Below, in pieces: positions 1-9,837 of a stretch of DNA of 26,996 bases. The stretch is from Seminavis robusta (Eukaryota > Bacillariophyta > Bacillariophyceae > Naviculales > Naviculaceae). The stretch's first letter is position 1; every line of letters starts with the position of its first letter. The translations under genes and the position numbers were made by a program. The notes under the pieces are model-generated. The model was not told the DNA's origin and searched no databases. It saw only the letters and a program-made list of their open reading frames with translations. Location: the NCBI GenBank assembly GCA_903772945.1, contig CAICTM010001555.1, forward strand, positions 1 to 26,996, in the 5' to 3' direction.

Positions 1-1000
1 TACAAAGTGTGAGCAGCTATCCAACAGAGTCTCCGTTGCAGCACTGGACACCCTGGCACTTGAGGACGATGCACAAGCCAGCGGAGACACACTAACACAC
101 AGTTAGTAAATGCATCATGGGGAACGAACGGAATACTCTCCCGATGGTGTCACTGATACTGGCAATAACAGAGACGACATTTGTCCTTCTCTGCCAAAGT
201 GGTGCAGTCAAGGGCTGGACTTTGCCGTCGATGATACACCCCGACTGGAGGGAAAACGACTGGTTGAGCCGTGCCGCATCAAGGCTCTGACCGCTGAACC
301 CATGGGATCAAACAGGTCCTGAGCTTGGTGGTAACAAACTGGCGGGTGGATTCATCAGTCAACTCCAAGATAGCCTTGGAGAGGACTTGATCTCGTGGGC
401 CTTGCCACGAACTAGGAGGTCAGCAGACATGGCTGGCGGATGGTGCTGGAAGGAGTGTTGAAGTGTCGTTGGTCTGGACATTCAATGAATCAATGAAACT
501 GTCGGCAACAATGCTTTGGGAGCGGCAACAACAGTCAAGGAACTGGATAAAGGCAGGACCAACAGCAAAAGCACCAGGCAAACAGAACTGGGGCTGGAGC
601 TGGACAAAGCAAGGACTCACAACAGCAGGACAGCAACTGGAAGGGAAGCAACAACTGGGAGACAGGCAACTGGAAGGCAACAAGAGGCAGGATGCAGTGG
701 TCCAAATCAGGGAAGGCTTGGTTGGAAGGCTTTCAGGATTGGGATTATGACCTCATAGTGTTGCACTGCATAGCCTGGAATGGGAGGACCAGGGCCACCA
801 CCACAGTAGATCAGGCTTGTACTGTTGCTGTAGGATTGCACAGGGCTTGAACCCAATCCAAGAATCCAAAAGGGCTACCAGCCAGGTAGCTTTTGAACTG
901 GGGATCCAATGCAATGAGTCAACCTCAATCTCTGACACAGGTGCCTGGTCAGGTACCATGCTGTCAGGATATCAATGCAAGGGTGGTGTGGCTTGGTAAT
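1..1000. other. Non-genic left edge, composition-biased
   Basis: I see no supportable gene here. One frame is open from the window edge to a TAG at 104-106 (34 codons) and could be the 3' end of a gene lying outside the window, but it has no recognisable motif. The stretch around 520-700 is rich in CAA/CAG/GGA and contains short direct repeats such as GCAACTGGAAGG, which creates glutamine-rich open frames on the + strand and a cysteine-rich shadow on the - strand. None of these looks like a protein. It could be decayed transposon DNA, but no reverse transcriptase or integrase motif is visible. Confidence 0.3.
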
Positions 1001-1006
1001 GGTGGT

Positions 1007-1400
1007 GTAGCACTGAACAGTCAGTGGTAGTGTGTTGGGTAGCACTGACAGTCAGTGGCGGTGACCAGACAAAACGTCTCGCGGCGCACCAAGTCACCGG
1101 TGGTTGGAAGACTTAAGGGGCGGGGGCAAGAGACTTAGAGGGCAGAGTCAGAGACTTAGAGGCCCCCATGTTCTTTTCAAGCATCGTCTTCGCGCGAAGG
1201 ACTTTTCATGCATCGACTTAAAATATTTCGAAAGCACGGATGAAAACACGTCACCAAAATCAATGACGTCAGTCGGATTCTGGATTTTTAAAGCGGGGAT
1301 GACGACCCAGTCACCAGTTCGAAGACATAAGGGACACCGAACTTGCCAAGAGAGCAAGACTTAGGGGCCGATCAGTCGAAGACTTAAGGGCCGATCTGGT
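1007..1400. repeat. Short imperfect direct repeats
   Basis: The string TAGCACTGA(A)CAGTCAGTGG occurs twice, near 1007 and near 1041. From about 1105 to 1395 variants of GACTTA(A/G)GGGCC recur (near 1110, 1133, 1154, 1361 and 1381). These look like remnants of tandem or slipped repeats in non-coding DNA. No coding function is visible. Confidence 0.45.
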
Positions 1401-1479
1401 GTTGTTGTTGAAAATCTCGAAAAGAGAAAATCGCGACCATGGCCCTGAGTCGGACGCATGGCGACAACAGCGGTCGAGA

Positions 1480-1653
1480 GTTGGGTGGGAGCACCAGTTG
1501 GTGACTCTCCGTTGGGGCTAGCGATCACCAGGTGGTGAACGCTTCATGGCAGTGGCTAGAGAAGCACCAGTTGGTGAACAAGGCCGAGGTTGGGTGGGAG
1601 CACCAGTCGGTGACTCGCCGTTTGTGGCTAGCGAATCACCAGGTGGTGAACGC
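1480..1653 (+). repeat. Imperfect direct repeat, ~64 bp units about 109 bp apart
   Basis: The first unit (1480-1542) and second unit (1589-1653) both begin GTTGGGTGGGAGCACCAG and end CACCAGGTGGTGAACGC, with a few substitutions and a two-base length difference. A partial third copy of the core GCACCAGTTGGTGAAC lies between them near 1564. The block continues directly into the shorter repeat at 1661-1740, so the whole stretch appears to be a decayed repeat array, possibly part of an LTR or satellite. Confidence 0.65.
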
Positions 1654-1660
1654 ATCAGGG

Positions 1661-1740
1661 CCATCGTGTGGAAAAAGCACACGACCATCGTGTGGAAAAG
1701 CAAGCACACACGGAACACGACCATCGTGTGGAAAAAGCAC
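1661..1740 (+). repeat. Three copies of a ~20-bp repeat
   Basis: CCATCGTGTGGAAAAAGCAC is present at 1661-1680 and 1721-1740, with a variant (CCATCGTGTGGAAAAGCAAG) at 1685. A weaker echo, TCATCGTGAGG, lies near 1758 next to two GATCGATCG palindromes. This is a small tandem cluster with no coding evidence. Confidence 0.65.
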
Positions 1741-2580
1741 ACGAAAGGATCGATCGGTCATCGTGAGGACCGGAAAGATCGATCGTTCAACCAATAACAA
1801 GGCTCCAGAGACCGGAACAGCATGGCTGGACCGGCTGATAGTAGCCGTGGTAGCCATAGCAATGGCTGAACGTAGCTAGTAGCCGTAGCCGTTCGAAAAG
1901 AAAAAAGAAAAGAAAAGGACACCATTGTCCTCTTCGATTGGTGGCTGCTAGCAATGTGGCTCTGGATTGGCTCCTACCGACTGACTGATCCCCTGAAAAC
2001 CCTAACTCTATCTACGGTGACGTACCAGTCCAGGCAGGAGCAAGTGTGCTTCCACATTGCTCTGCTTAGAGTCATGGCGATAGTGAGCCAACCCAAGACC
2101 AGCGGTTGTCCATGTAGCGGTACGGACTTTGTTTCGTGAACAAACAAAGTCAGCCACTTTCCCTTCAGGATCAGCTGATCACTGCCTTCTCGTTATGCTT
2201 GAGTAGATCACTGCCACCAAACCATCAAATACTACAGTATGACGTGGTCGGTGATACTATTTCTTGGAGTACCGTGATAACTAAGCTTTCTGCATCTGAC
2301 ACATTTCATGCGTCGATACTCAAAAGACACAAAACACAAAACCTCAACCACGTTGTTGCATTCACAGAGACGCACTTATCTGTCTCATGCTCAGGACAGA
2401 TGACGAACGGCCTTTTCACTGAAGAGGAAGCCATGTGTTGGCTGACGTGACGCCTCTGAAGCTTTGCGGATGCTGCTACCAGTCTGTAGCTACCGCTGGC
2501 TACGGCAGTAAAACACACTCTGTTGGACACACTTCCGTGCTACCGGTAGCAACGATCTGGTGTGAGGAATCTGGAAAATG
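1741..2580. other. Intergenic, no gene seen
   Basis: Open frames here lack an early ATG or any family motif. Two small structures stand out: a hairpin with a 9-bp perfect stem (ACTTTGTTT, 2126-2134, pairing with 2142-2150 across a 7-nt loop) and a 14-bp perfect palindrome TGCTACCGGTAGCA at 2538-2551. An A/G-rich tract lies at about 1896-1920. Neither a promoter nor an RNA gene can be assigned. Confidence 0.3.
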
Positions 2581-2582
2581 GG

Positions 2583-3100
2583 GATTCTCAAGAATCAGTT
2601 TTGGTTTTTTGCTGATTCTTAAGAATCACCAGGCACCCAGTATGCTGTCTAATATGCAGCCTATTCTATAGCAATATGCACTTCATAGCTAGCAATGCTA
2701 TCCCCTGATACTATCTGCTAACCAACAACAATCTTTGCTGATTCGAACAGCCTTGTAATGATGTAGCAGTGATGTTACAACCATTGCAATGGAGTCTTTC
2801 TTGATTTTTACCAGTATTCCCAAGATTCAGCATATTTGCATGGAGGATTCTTAAGAATCATCATAATTCGGAGAGAATTCTTAAGAATCAGTAAAAATTA
2901 TTCAATGATTCTTAAGAATCAGCAAAAAATATTTAATGATTCTTAAGAATCAGCCCATGATTCTTAAGAATCAGTAAAATGATTCTTTAGAATCTTATTT
3001 TTCCAAGATTCCTTGTCTACTGTGTATTCTATTCTTAAGAATCATAATTTTCCCAAGATTTTTTCCTGATTCTTAAGAATAATCTGATTCTTAAGACTCC
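2583..3100. repeat. Cluster of ~11 copies of palindrome TGATTCTTAAGAATCA
   Basis: Perfect 16-mers lie at 2613-2628, 2906-2921, 2937-2952 and 2958-2973. Copies with one to a few changes lie near 2583, 2845, 2875, 2980, 3029, 3067 and 3085. Isolated half sites (AAGATTC, CAAGATT) occur between them. Spacing is irregular (about 18-50 bp in the dense part), so this is not a simple tandem satellite. The cluster ends about 130 bp before the ATG of the LRR-like gene. It could be an array of dimeric transcription-factor sites or a hairpin-forming AT-rich repeat. It is not a classical heat-shock element, because the TTC and GAA triplets are four bases apart instead of two. Confidence 0.8.
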
Positions 3101-3231
3101 TCCTAACAGATCCCAATATTTGCCCACTCAGCCACTCAGCAGCACCGTACAGACCGCAGTTAGTTCCCTTCTATCTTTCTATCTCACAGCAGCTCCTTAC
3201 AGCACTTATTACATATTATCTTGAAGTGACC

Positions 3232-4986
3232 ATGGAGGGCGGAAGACAGGATGATGTCAACCGGAACGTTGATGCAGTGGTAAGAGTGATAGGGCTTTTG
3301 GCAAGGAATGGTATGATTGACCTCGGAGCTCCACTTGTCGCCAACGTTGCTCGCGGTGGTGGGTTGGGCGGCGGGCTGTTGGGCCTGCCGCTCGGAAACC
3401 GAGTCGAAGATTATGATGACTCGGTCTCCAGTGAAAGGAATGGCAGCCAAGACCTTGGAAATGAGAATCACGGGAATAATGGTAACAACGATAACAATGG
3501 AAACGATAGCAACAACGGAAACATCGACACAGAAGAGGAAGCAAGCATAAATCGAGCTGCTGGTGCCTTGGCGATCCTCAATGGTACTAGTCAAGAGCCC
3601 AATCGCAGTTCTTTAGGCTTGAATCTCGAGCCAGATTTCTACGAGAATCAAGAGCTCTTGTCCAAGCTGCTGGGTAACCTCCAAGTCCATTCCGTCAACT
3701 TTTGGGTACGAGAAGAACAAGCCACCGACTTTGACAGCAGCCTTCTCCAGACTTCGAACGATCAGCCGTATGTTGGTATCCGCAAGTTGCTCATTGCGGT
3801 TGCAACTCTTCCCAATCTGGTAGAAGTGTGCTGGGAGACTACCAACAGCAGACAGGTCCACTTGGACATCCCTGCCTCTTTTATCGCCTACGTTTTGTCC
3901 TTTGCTCCCCACAAGCTCCAGAGACTCTACGTCAGTAACCTCAGGGTGACGGGAACTCTGGACGAATTCAAGAACCTCGGAGTTGCCCTCAAGAAATGCA
4001 AGACTCTCAATTACGTCTCCATTGTGGAATTGAGGCTTCCGGAACTGTTTGCTCTTGACGACGACGAGGAGGAAATCAATACGAATGCCAACGTGATCCC
4101 CGTGGATGATCCGAATGCAACTCGCACCAATCTGATCCTTGCCCAGCTATTGAATGATTTCGCCGAGTTGCCCAATTTGAGAGACTTTGGACTCCGGTCC
4201 AAATCGTGGCAATCATTGGGTCGTTTGGATGTTACCAGCATGACCCGACTCTTGCAGAACCCAAAGGTCAAGAACATGGTCCTCGACTACTTCAGTATCG
4301 ACGAGGCGGCCAGTGCTATTTTGGCTAGAGCGCGAAGTGGAATGACAGAGACGTTTGAGACGATTGAAATGAGTGTCTGCTGTCACGGTGCCTTCAGCGC
4401 CAGCGTTACCAGGTCTATATCTGCCGCCCTCGAAGAAAACGTGCCCCTTCAAGAGTTGCGTTTCAACATGGACGACTGTGATGAAAGTGTATTGGATGGG
4501 CAAGAACCCGAAGAGATAGCCATCTTTTTGGATGCCCTTTCGAGGGCTCTACGTACCAACACGACCTTGCGTAAATTTGACTTTTTGGGACCTGAAGAGC
4601 AGTCGAGGGATCTATTGCCTTCCCAGAGCAAGCGACTTTGGAAGCAGTTTGTCGAAGCCATGGAAACCAATACTTCCTTGAGGCGCTTCGATGTGGACAC
4701 CATAATTGGAGAAGGCGAAGAGCTGCAAGCCAAACTGGAGTACTACGTGAAACTCAATTCCAATGGTAGAGGCAGATTCGTGAGAGCCAGGCACGCTGAC
4801 AACAAAACGGAGGTCTTGGGGAAACGAGACTGGGTGGAACATCTTGGCAAGTGCAGCAAAGACCTTGACTGTCTGTTCTACTTCCTTTGTGCCAATCCCA
4901 CTCTCTGTGATCCCCCCGCACCGCCTCGATCGAGCAGGAAACGAAAGCGACAACGGGCCTCTTTGCCCGGCAGGGTTGAACGGTAA
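3232..4986 (+). CDS. LRR-like (ribonuclease-inhibitor-type) protein, single exon
   Basis: The predicted protein has 584 aa. I chose the ATG at 3232; the upstream in-frame GTG at 3226 is unlikely to be a eukaryotic start. The N-terminus has a Gly-rich patch (about 42-55) and an Asn/Gly/Asp low-complexity tract (78-99). The middle (about 145-500) has irregular leucine-rich segments, clearest at 441-450 (LRTNTTLRKF) and 478-487 (ETNTSLRRFD), the phrasing of RNI-like LRR proteins. The LRR region closes with YYVKLNSNGRGRF (504-516), which resembles the 'LNRxGR' end motif common in stramenopile LRR proteins. A conserved-looking W/C segment follows (534-559). The C-terminus is strongly basic (568-575, RKRKRQR-like), a possible nuclear localisation signal. 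No kinase, NB-ARC or membrane segment is visible. The role is unknown; protein-protein binding is the family expectation. A palindrome cluster lies just upstream. Confidence 0.8.
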   Translation: MEGGRQDDVNRNVDAVVRVIGLLARNGMIDLGAPLVANVARGGGLGGGLLGLPLGNRVEDYDDSVSSERNGSQDLGNENHGNNGNNDNNGNDSNNGNIDTEEEASINRAAGALAILNGTSQEPNRSSLGLNLEPDFYENQELLSKLLGNLQVHSVNFWVREEQATDFDSSLLQTSNDQPYVGIRKLLIAVATLPNLVEVCWETTNSRQVHLDIPASFIAYVLSFAPHKLQRLYVSNLRVTGTLDEFKNLGVALKKCKTLNYVSIVELRLPELFALDDDEEEINTNANVIPVDDPNATRTNLILAQLLNDFAELPNLRDFGLRSKSWQSLGRLDVTSMTRLLQNPKVKNMVLDYFSIDEAASAILARARSGMTETFETIEMSVCCHGAFSASVTRSISAALEENVPLQELRFNMDDCDESVLDGQEPEEIAIFLDALSRALRTNTTLRKFDFLGPEEQSRDLLPSQSKRLWKQFVEAMETNTSLRRFDVDTIIGEGEELQAKLEYYVKLNSNGRGRFVRARHADNKTEVLGKRDWVEHLGKCSKDLDCLFYFLCANPTLCDPPAPPRSSRKRKRQRASLPGRVER

Positions 4987-7402
4987 CTCGGACAGGCAAG
5001 ATTCATACGATTTCAGCAAAGAGTATAAGATTCGAAGCAGGAAACTTGTTGCCGATGCATGTACACGTTGACAGGCTGAAACAAAACTTCTACTCTCGGG
5101 CTCCGTTTTTGGAACAAAGATCTACTGAGGCTGGTTCATGTTCAATACTTCTTGTCGTTTTCTATAAGTCACCTCCACTTACATTGCACGTCCAGTCTCC
5201 TAGCCAGTTGGTCACATGATCACTGCCTTCCCTCGATCCCCATTATTGCTGATCCTTAAGGTGTAGTTTGGTCGGGCCGTTTTGTTTGCTATTCCTGGCT
5301 TCTTGGTATCTCGACCGAACAACATTTTGCTGCAGGGGCTTCGCCTTCCTTGCAGCTCTTTCTGTGTACAGTACATCTGTTCGCCGAAGACCATCGCTCC
5401 TTGTAACCCAGAGTCAGAGTATCCATCTCGCTTCTAGCTGCGGACCCTGCTTGTCATTGTGGCAGTGCATGTCGCATGGATTTGTGTTTGGCAGCGGTCT
5501 CTGGAGCTCGCACACAAGTGCTCGTTCCTCACAAGGAAGCAACAATAGCTTCAACCACAGCTCTAACACTGAAGCAATCTTCTCCCAAGCCATAGTCGTC
5601 ACACAAACACTGCTGGTCTTGATGGTCCAATTCGATCGGGAATTGCAGCGCTCGCTGAATTGGCTGAGCTTCGACTACACGGCAAGTCATTGACCAGAAA
5701 CATCCCCTACTAGTGGAGCTTTTGAGACAATGATAGCTATGAAAACAATCTGAAAACAGTGACCTCCCTGAACTGTCCGTCAAAGTGTTTGCTCCTAAAC
5801 TGAGGCCTCAATACCAGAGTATACCAGGTGTAGCTGTTGAGCGTGAGGGTGATTCTACTGCCCAGAAACAAATTGCAAATGCTATTCATCAACTCTATCA
5901 GGTCATCCATCAAACAGCCCAGCCAGTGGGTGCACCTTCAGACCCAACTTTTACCCCCTATAGTTTTTCCAGGCCATGACCTCGTAACATTTGTTGCAAG
6001 TGGGATCTGGGCGGGGGCTGATCATCAGATCCAAGCTTGGCACCATCATCAATTCCAAGATCACCATGAATTGATCTGGTCGTTCCCAGTGAGATGCCAG
6101 CTGCAATGGAAACTGTTGGGATAGCTGGCAGAATACAGCACATACATCAGGAGACCAAGATTTGAGAAAAGGATTCTGGACCCCCATTTCTTTGACCAGT
6201 AACTAATCGAAAATGGCTTGGAAAACAATCCGACTCGACTGTCACTCGACTTCGAATGCACTATAGCGGTAGAAGAGCCAGTGGTCAGCTACTCTGGAGC
6301 TGGAGTAGGATACCCCACATGGTCTAAAGAAGTGGAATGAGGACGATATGGGGTGGAAGTAATAAGAAGTGGCTGTGTGCAACCACTAACCACTACTAGA
6401 GTAATAGCCAGCCATGATAGACTTGTTGTGCTCCAATATCATTCGATAGGCTTCCTTGTCACTTGCTACCCTTCCGTCCCAGCCAAATAATGGACTTGTG
6501 TGCTTGGCCATTGCACTTCCCTTCTCTCTTCTCTTTGACCATTAGACTACACCCGTACCGGTACTCCTTTCCTGGATGTAGGTTTTAAAGCCAACTACGA
6601 GGAAGTTTTGTGCTACATGTGGCAATCAGAGAATCCAATGTACAATGTACCTGGTGAAAGAGGTCTCGTACTGTAGTAGTACTGTCGTTTTACCATCATC
6701 TGCTGGTACTGGTACATTATTAGAACGCAAAGCCTTAGCTGCAGGCCCAAAACGGCAATCACATACTCGTACTGTACTTTTACGGTACTACATCAAACAG
6801 GTGTCGGTTCCGCTACGTGTGTGTGGCCATCGAGAGAGTGTTCGTTGCCTTGTTCCGTTGGCTTTAGCTAGCAGCCACTGAGGTTGCTGGGCTTGTTTGG
6901 CTATTGTTCGTTCCCTTCCTGTGCTCCGAGCCTTGTCAACTGTTGCCGGCTACGGCGTTAGCTTTGTTCATAGCTCTCTAATAGTAGCTAGCAAGTAGCT
7001 GTCATGAATAAGGTTGGTTCTGGCTCCCGTCGTTCCTGGCTATTTTTACAGTGCACTGAACACTGAAGTCAGAAGTTCATGATGGTCACCATGTGACGAC
7101 ACAGACTCGACTCGTCACTCACGCAGCAGAGCACAATCGGAGCAGCTCTGGACTAATCAGAGATCAGCCTACTACTACATGTAGTACTAGTACCTTTGAA
7201 ATTGCTCTTGGCCATTATTTCATGACAATAGAGTGTAATGTACCAGTATCTGGTACGAGTTTACATCTGCAAGGAAGTTCACAGTTCACAATTGCCAATA
7301 AGGCCACCATGTCAATGCAGGCATGAGTCGAGTCAGTCGATCCAAGAGTGCAATGTGACCGAATGGCGACACACGCGGTACAGTCGAACATAAACAGTAC
7401 AG
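4987..7402. other. Intergenic, no credible gene
   Basis: Open frames on both strands are short, lack good ATG starts, and show no motif or codon pattern like the flanking genes. The stretch around 6655-6800 and 7165-7195 is rich in GTAC/AGTA strings, including a 14-bp palindrome TACTACATGTAGTA at 7173-7186. GACTCGACTC (7104) and its reverse complement GAGTCGAGTC (7325) occur close together. Nothing else can be assigned. Confidence 0.4.
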
Positions 7403-7547
7403 ACGCGACCAATCAATCTTTTCAAAAAGCCACCAATCCCAGTCAGGCAAGACACCATTGGAGGTGGCGGAGACAGTTTTACATTGCCTTAAAGACTTAA
7501 TGAACCTTGTTTCAGAGGCACTGAGTGTCCCCAAGATTGACTACTAA
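7403..7547 (+). other. Possible coding remnant at the start of the duplicated unit
   Basis: The first 145 bp of the unit is an open frame ending TAC TAA (stop 7545-7547) that reads ...SGKTPLEVAETVLHCLKDL... with a plausible amphipathic character. The same frame is present in unit 2 (10636-10780). Upstream of the unit the reading differs between copies, so if this is a real exon it has lost its 5' end. No family was recognised and it may be chance. Confidence 0.15.
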
Positions 7548-7915
7548 TGTACGTATACCCCAAACGGAAGCAATTGGTTTATGAGCTGTACTAGGTCATG
7601 GAAAAATCCCGGTTTGTTAAGTCATCGTATGAAGGTCAAGAACATATTTAAGAGTCGCTGGGAGATTGTGCCAGTTTTTGCTGGGTCAATCGCGCCGAAG
7701 AATAAATAAATCTGCTGCACAAGAGGGAACTTACATGTCTGCCGGAGGCCTTTTTTGTTCTTTTTCAAAACTACGAGTTAGGGGACCGTCAAATGGTCAG
7801 AACAGCTGACATGGTACTAAGTAGCTGTGTTCATTATGCTCAGATTCATGCAACGGTATTCAAGTCACAATGACACCGGACTCAAAGACGCACGGAGATC
7901 GTCGGAGATTGACTA

Positions 7916-7944
7916 TTGACCGAGTGTTGACCGAGTGTTGACCG
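7916..7944 (+). promoter_or_regulatory. Tandem TTGACCGAGTG repeat upstream of orphan gene
   Basis: TTGACCGAGTG occurs twice head to tail and is followed by a third TTGACCG. It lies about 200 bp before the ATG. Two CAATCGGAC copies (7975 and 7991) and a TATA-like ATAAAAGG (8017-8024) follow. TTGACC is the W-box core in plants, but no matching factor is known to me for this organism, so the regulatory role is an inference. The block is repeated at 11149-11177. Confidence 0.35.
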
Positions 7945-8146
7945 TCCAATTCTGTTCTTGTTGGATCATGGTCTCAATCGGACAATCAATCAATCGGACT
8001 GCACATTCTTTGTGGAATAAAAGGCCAAAGGTTTTGTTTGATTTCGGCTCATCTCACAATTCTCGCCCTCTGCATCTTTTTGAGTTATCTCGTCTGAGCA
8101 ACTTATACTACTATTTTTCTTGTTGGAAAGCAATTATTAGTCTACC

Positions 8147-9004
8147 ATGACACATCTACCCCCCGCCATTGTTTTGATGTTTGGCGGAACAGAGTCCTCC
8201 AAGAACAACAATAATAATAACATGATGGAATCCTGTTCTTCCATTAGCATGATGGATTCTTGTTCTACCCTGGGCATGTCGCATTCTACCCTCTCTGGTA
8301 GTGGTAACGGCAACACCAACAACAGTCCCAACAAGATCCCCGTCTTGTTGGAGGCGTGCAAAGAGCAGCATCAACAAGTCTTGGCCAAACGCAAGAGAGC
8401 CATGCTCCGTCATTCCAGGTCGTTTGATAGCACCAACGGTGGGCCTCCACAATCCTTTATCCGAAGACCCCGTCAAAGCAAGACCAGACCTCGCCGTCAC
8501 AGGAGTACCCCCGTCAAGGAAGCCGAACCAGAAGAAGAAGAAGAAGAGATTATCATTATCGTCACAGAAGAAGAAGAATATGAACATGATGAGCCCATTG
8601 TCGTCAAGGAAAATCGATGGGACAGTGGAAAACCTGCCCCAGAATCAACGGCAGCTCGGATGGAGAACAACTCAGCAGCAATTAGGATGGGACAGCCACA
8701 ATTGCAACGAAGTTCCTCTCACACGTCATCGTCCCGTTGGGATACCGGTACCGACTCGGGTCACTCGCGAAGATCGTCTACGTGTCCGATCCTCCCACCA
8801 TCTCGCCAAGATTCCTTTACCGAACTGTCGCCCGAAGATTTGATCATGGATGCACGACCAACAATTCCAACCACCATCAGTACAACTACTAGTACTAGTA
8901 CAAGTCCCAAGGTACCCCAACGAACACACAGCTCGGACGCCAATCGAAGGCCCCTGCGTTGCTATTCCCCACAACGATGCGTGTCGCCTGCTCGGATGGC
9001 ATGA
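8147..9004 (+). CDS. Orphan Ser/Arg/Glu-rich low-complexity protein (duplicated gene, intact copy)
   Basis: The predicted protein has 285 aa from a single exon, with an ATG in context ACCATGAC. I do not recognise a domain. Visible parts: an Asn run (20-25); a Met/Ser/Cys segment (26-44); a basic stretch (81-120) with KRKR and RRPRQSKTRPRRHR; an acidic block (128-149) interrupted by five aliphatic residues IIIIV at 135-139, which resembles a SUMO-interacting motif; two RWD(S/T)G boxes (157-161 and 197-201); Ser-rich linkers; and several S/T-P sites near the end (YSPQR, VSPAR). No signal peptide or membrane span is seen. The composition suggests an intrinsically disordered, phosphorylated, possibly nuclear protein. 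The second copy is 3.2 kb downstream. TTGACC repeats and a TATA-like box lie upstream. Confidence 0.7.
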   Translation: MTHLPPAIVLMFGGTESSKNNNNNNMMESCSSISMMDSCSTLGMSHSTLSGSGNGNTNNSPNKIPVLLEACKEQHQQVLAKRKRAMLRHSRSFDSTNGGPPQSFIRRPRQSKTRPRRHRSTPVKEAEPEEEEEEIIIIVTEEEEYEHDEPIVVKENRWDSGKPAPESTAARMENNSAAIRMGQPQLQRSSSHTSSSRWDTGTDSGHSRRSSTCPILPPSRQDSFTELSPEDLIMDARPTIPTTISTTTSTSTSPKVPQRTHSSDANRRPLRCYSPQRCVSPARMA

Positions 9005-9800
9005 TCATCTTCATCATCATAATACCAAAAACAACAGCATTTATTGTTTAGGTGAAGGAAGCAAGCAAGGGGGCTACAAACTACATGCATAGCTTATCTC
9101 TATTATAAAACTAAGTTTAGAGGAAGAAGCAGTACTTTATACACAAGCAATTAGCCACGAAGCACCGTCGTCCATAGCTGCCGGACTGTGCCAAAGTACC
9201 AGTATGCATTCGTGGTATCGTGCCAAGGCACTGCATGCATTGGTATCATGGCTACATCTTCCAATAGCCGAGTCGAGTTGAGTCGTCGTCGTCGTCGACC
9301 ATAGCCCATGAGGTTTCCCCCACCACAAGCAACCGTGTGTGTTTTCAATGCCTTTGTAGACTACTCACGTCCATTGGTTGCCTCGCCAAAGTACCGGTAG
9401 ATACCAAGCAGAATTCTCTTTCAGCTGTTCTGTGCTACTCGTATGTCAAAACAGCAGCTGATCTACGATTTCTATCTCTATGGATCCCGAACCGGTTCTC
9501 GGCACCCAGCGCACTTAAGACAACCTTGCCGTACAGCTGACTAACACAGCCACCCCTACCATGCTTGGCGGTGGCTGGAAAAGCTGCTGCACAACCTGCA
9601 AAACCGCGCTACTAATAATAAAATAAACTACTGTAAGCTAAGCTACCACTATCCATTGCAGAAAAGAATACCGTCGCAGAGCAAACCGAAGGGTTTGATC
9701 ATGAAGATGATTCATGCCATTTAAAAGGACAGGATCCGCTGCTGGATGATGGCACATTCACTATCTTCTCGGTTGACTTGGAGTAGATACTCGTGGATCT
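9005..9800. other. 3' flank of orphan gene, unit 1
   Basis: No gene is seen. The sequence contains ATTATAAAACTAAG near 9101 and AATAAAATAAAC near 9614, which could serve as polyadenylation signals. GAGTCGAGTTGAGTC followed by a GTC microsatellite lies at 9270-9296. The open frames in both strands are shadows that also exist in unit 2 and have no coding features. Confidence 0.35.
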
Positions 9801-9837
9801 GGCTGGGTGCCCTTATTCCTTTGTTCTTCCTCCTCCT

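Noticed and set aside
2136..2450. 104-codon + strand frame
   Set aside because: It begins at GTG with no usable ATG until its end, and no homology was recognised.
2583..3100. Palindrome array as heat-shock elements
   Set aside because: TTC and GAA are separated by four bases (TTCTTAAGAA), not the two expected in nTTCnnGAAn units.
5268..5693. 141-codon + strand frame in the intergenic region
   Set aside because: It opens at TTG with no early ATG, and has no motif and no coding-like composition.
8156..8587. 143-codon - strand frame with Phe runs (also at 11370-11819)
   Set aside because: It is the antisense of the GAA/GAG repeats in the orphan gene. The Phe-rich composition is an artefact of that strand.
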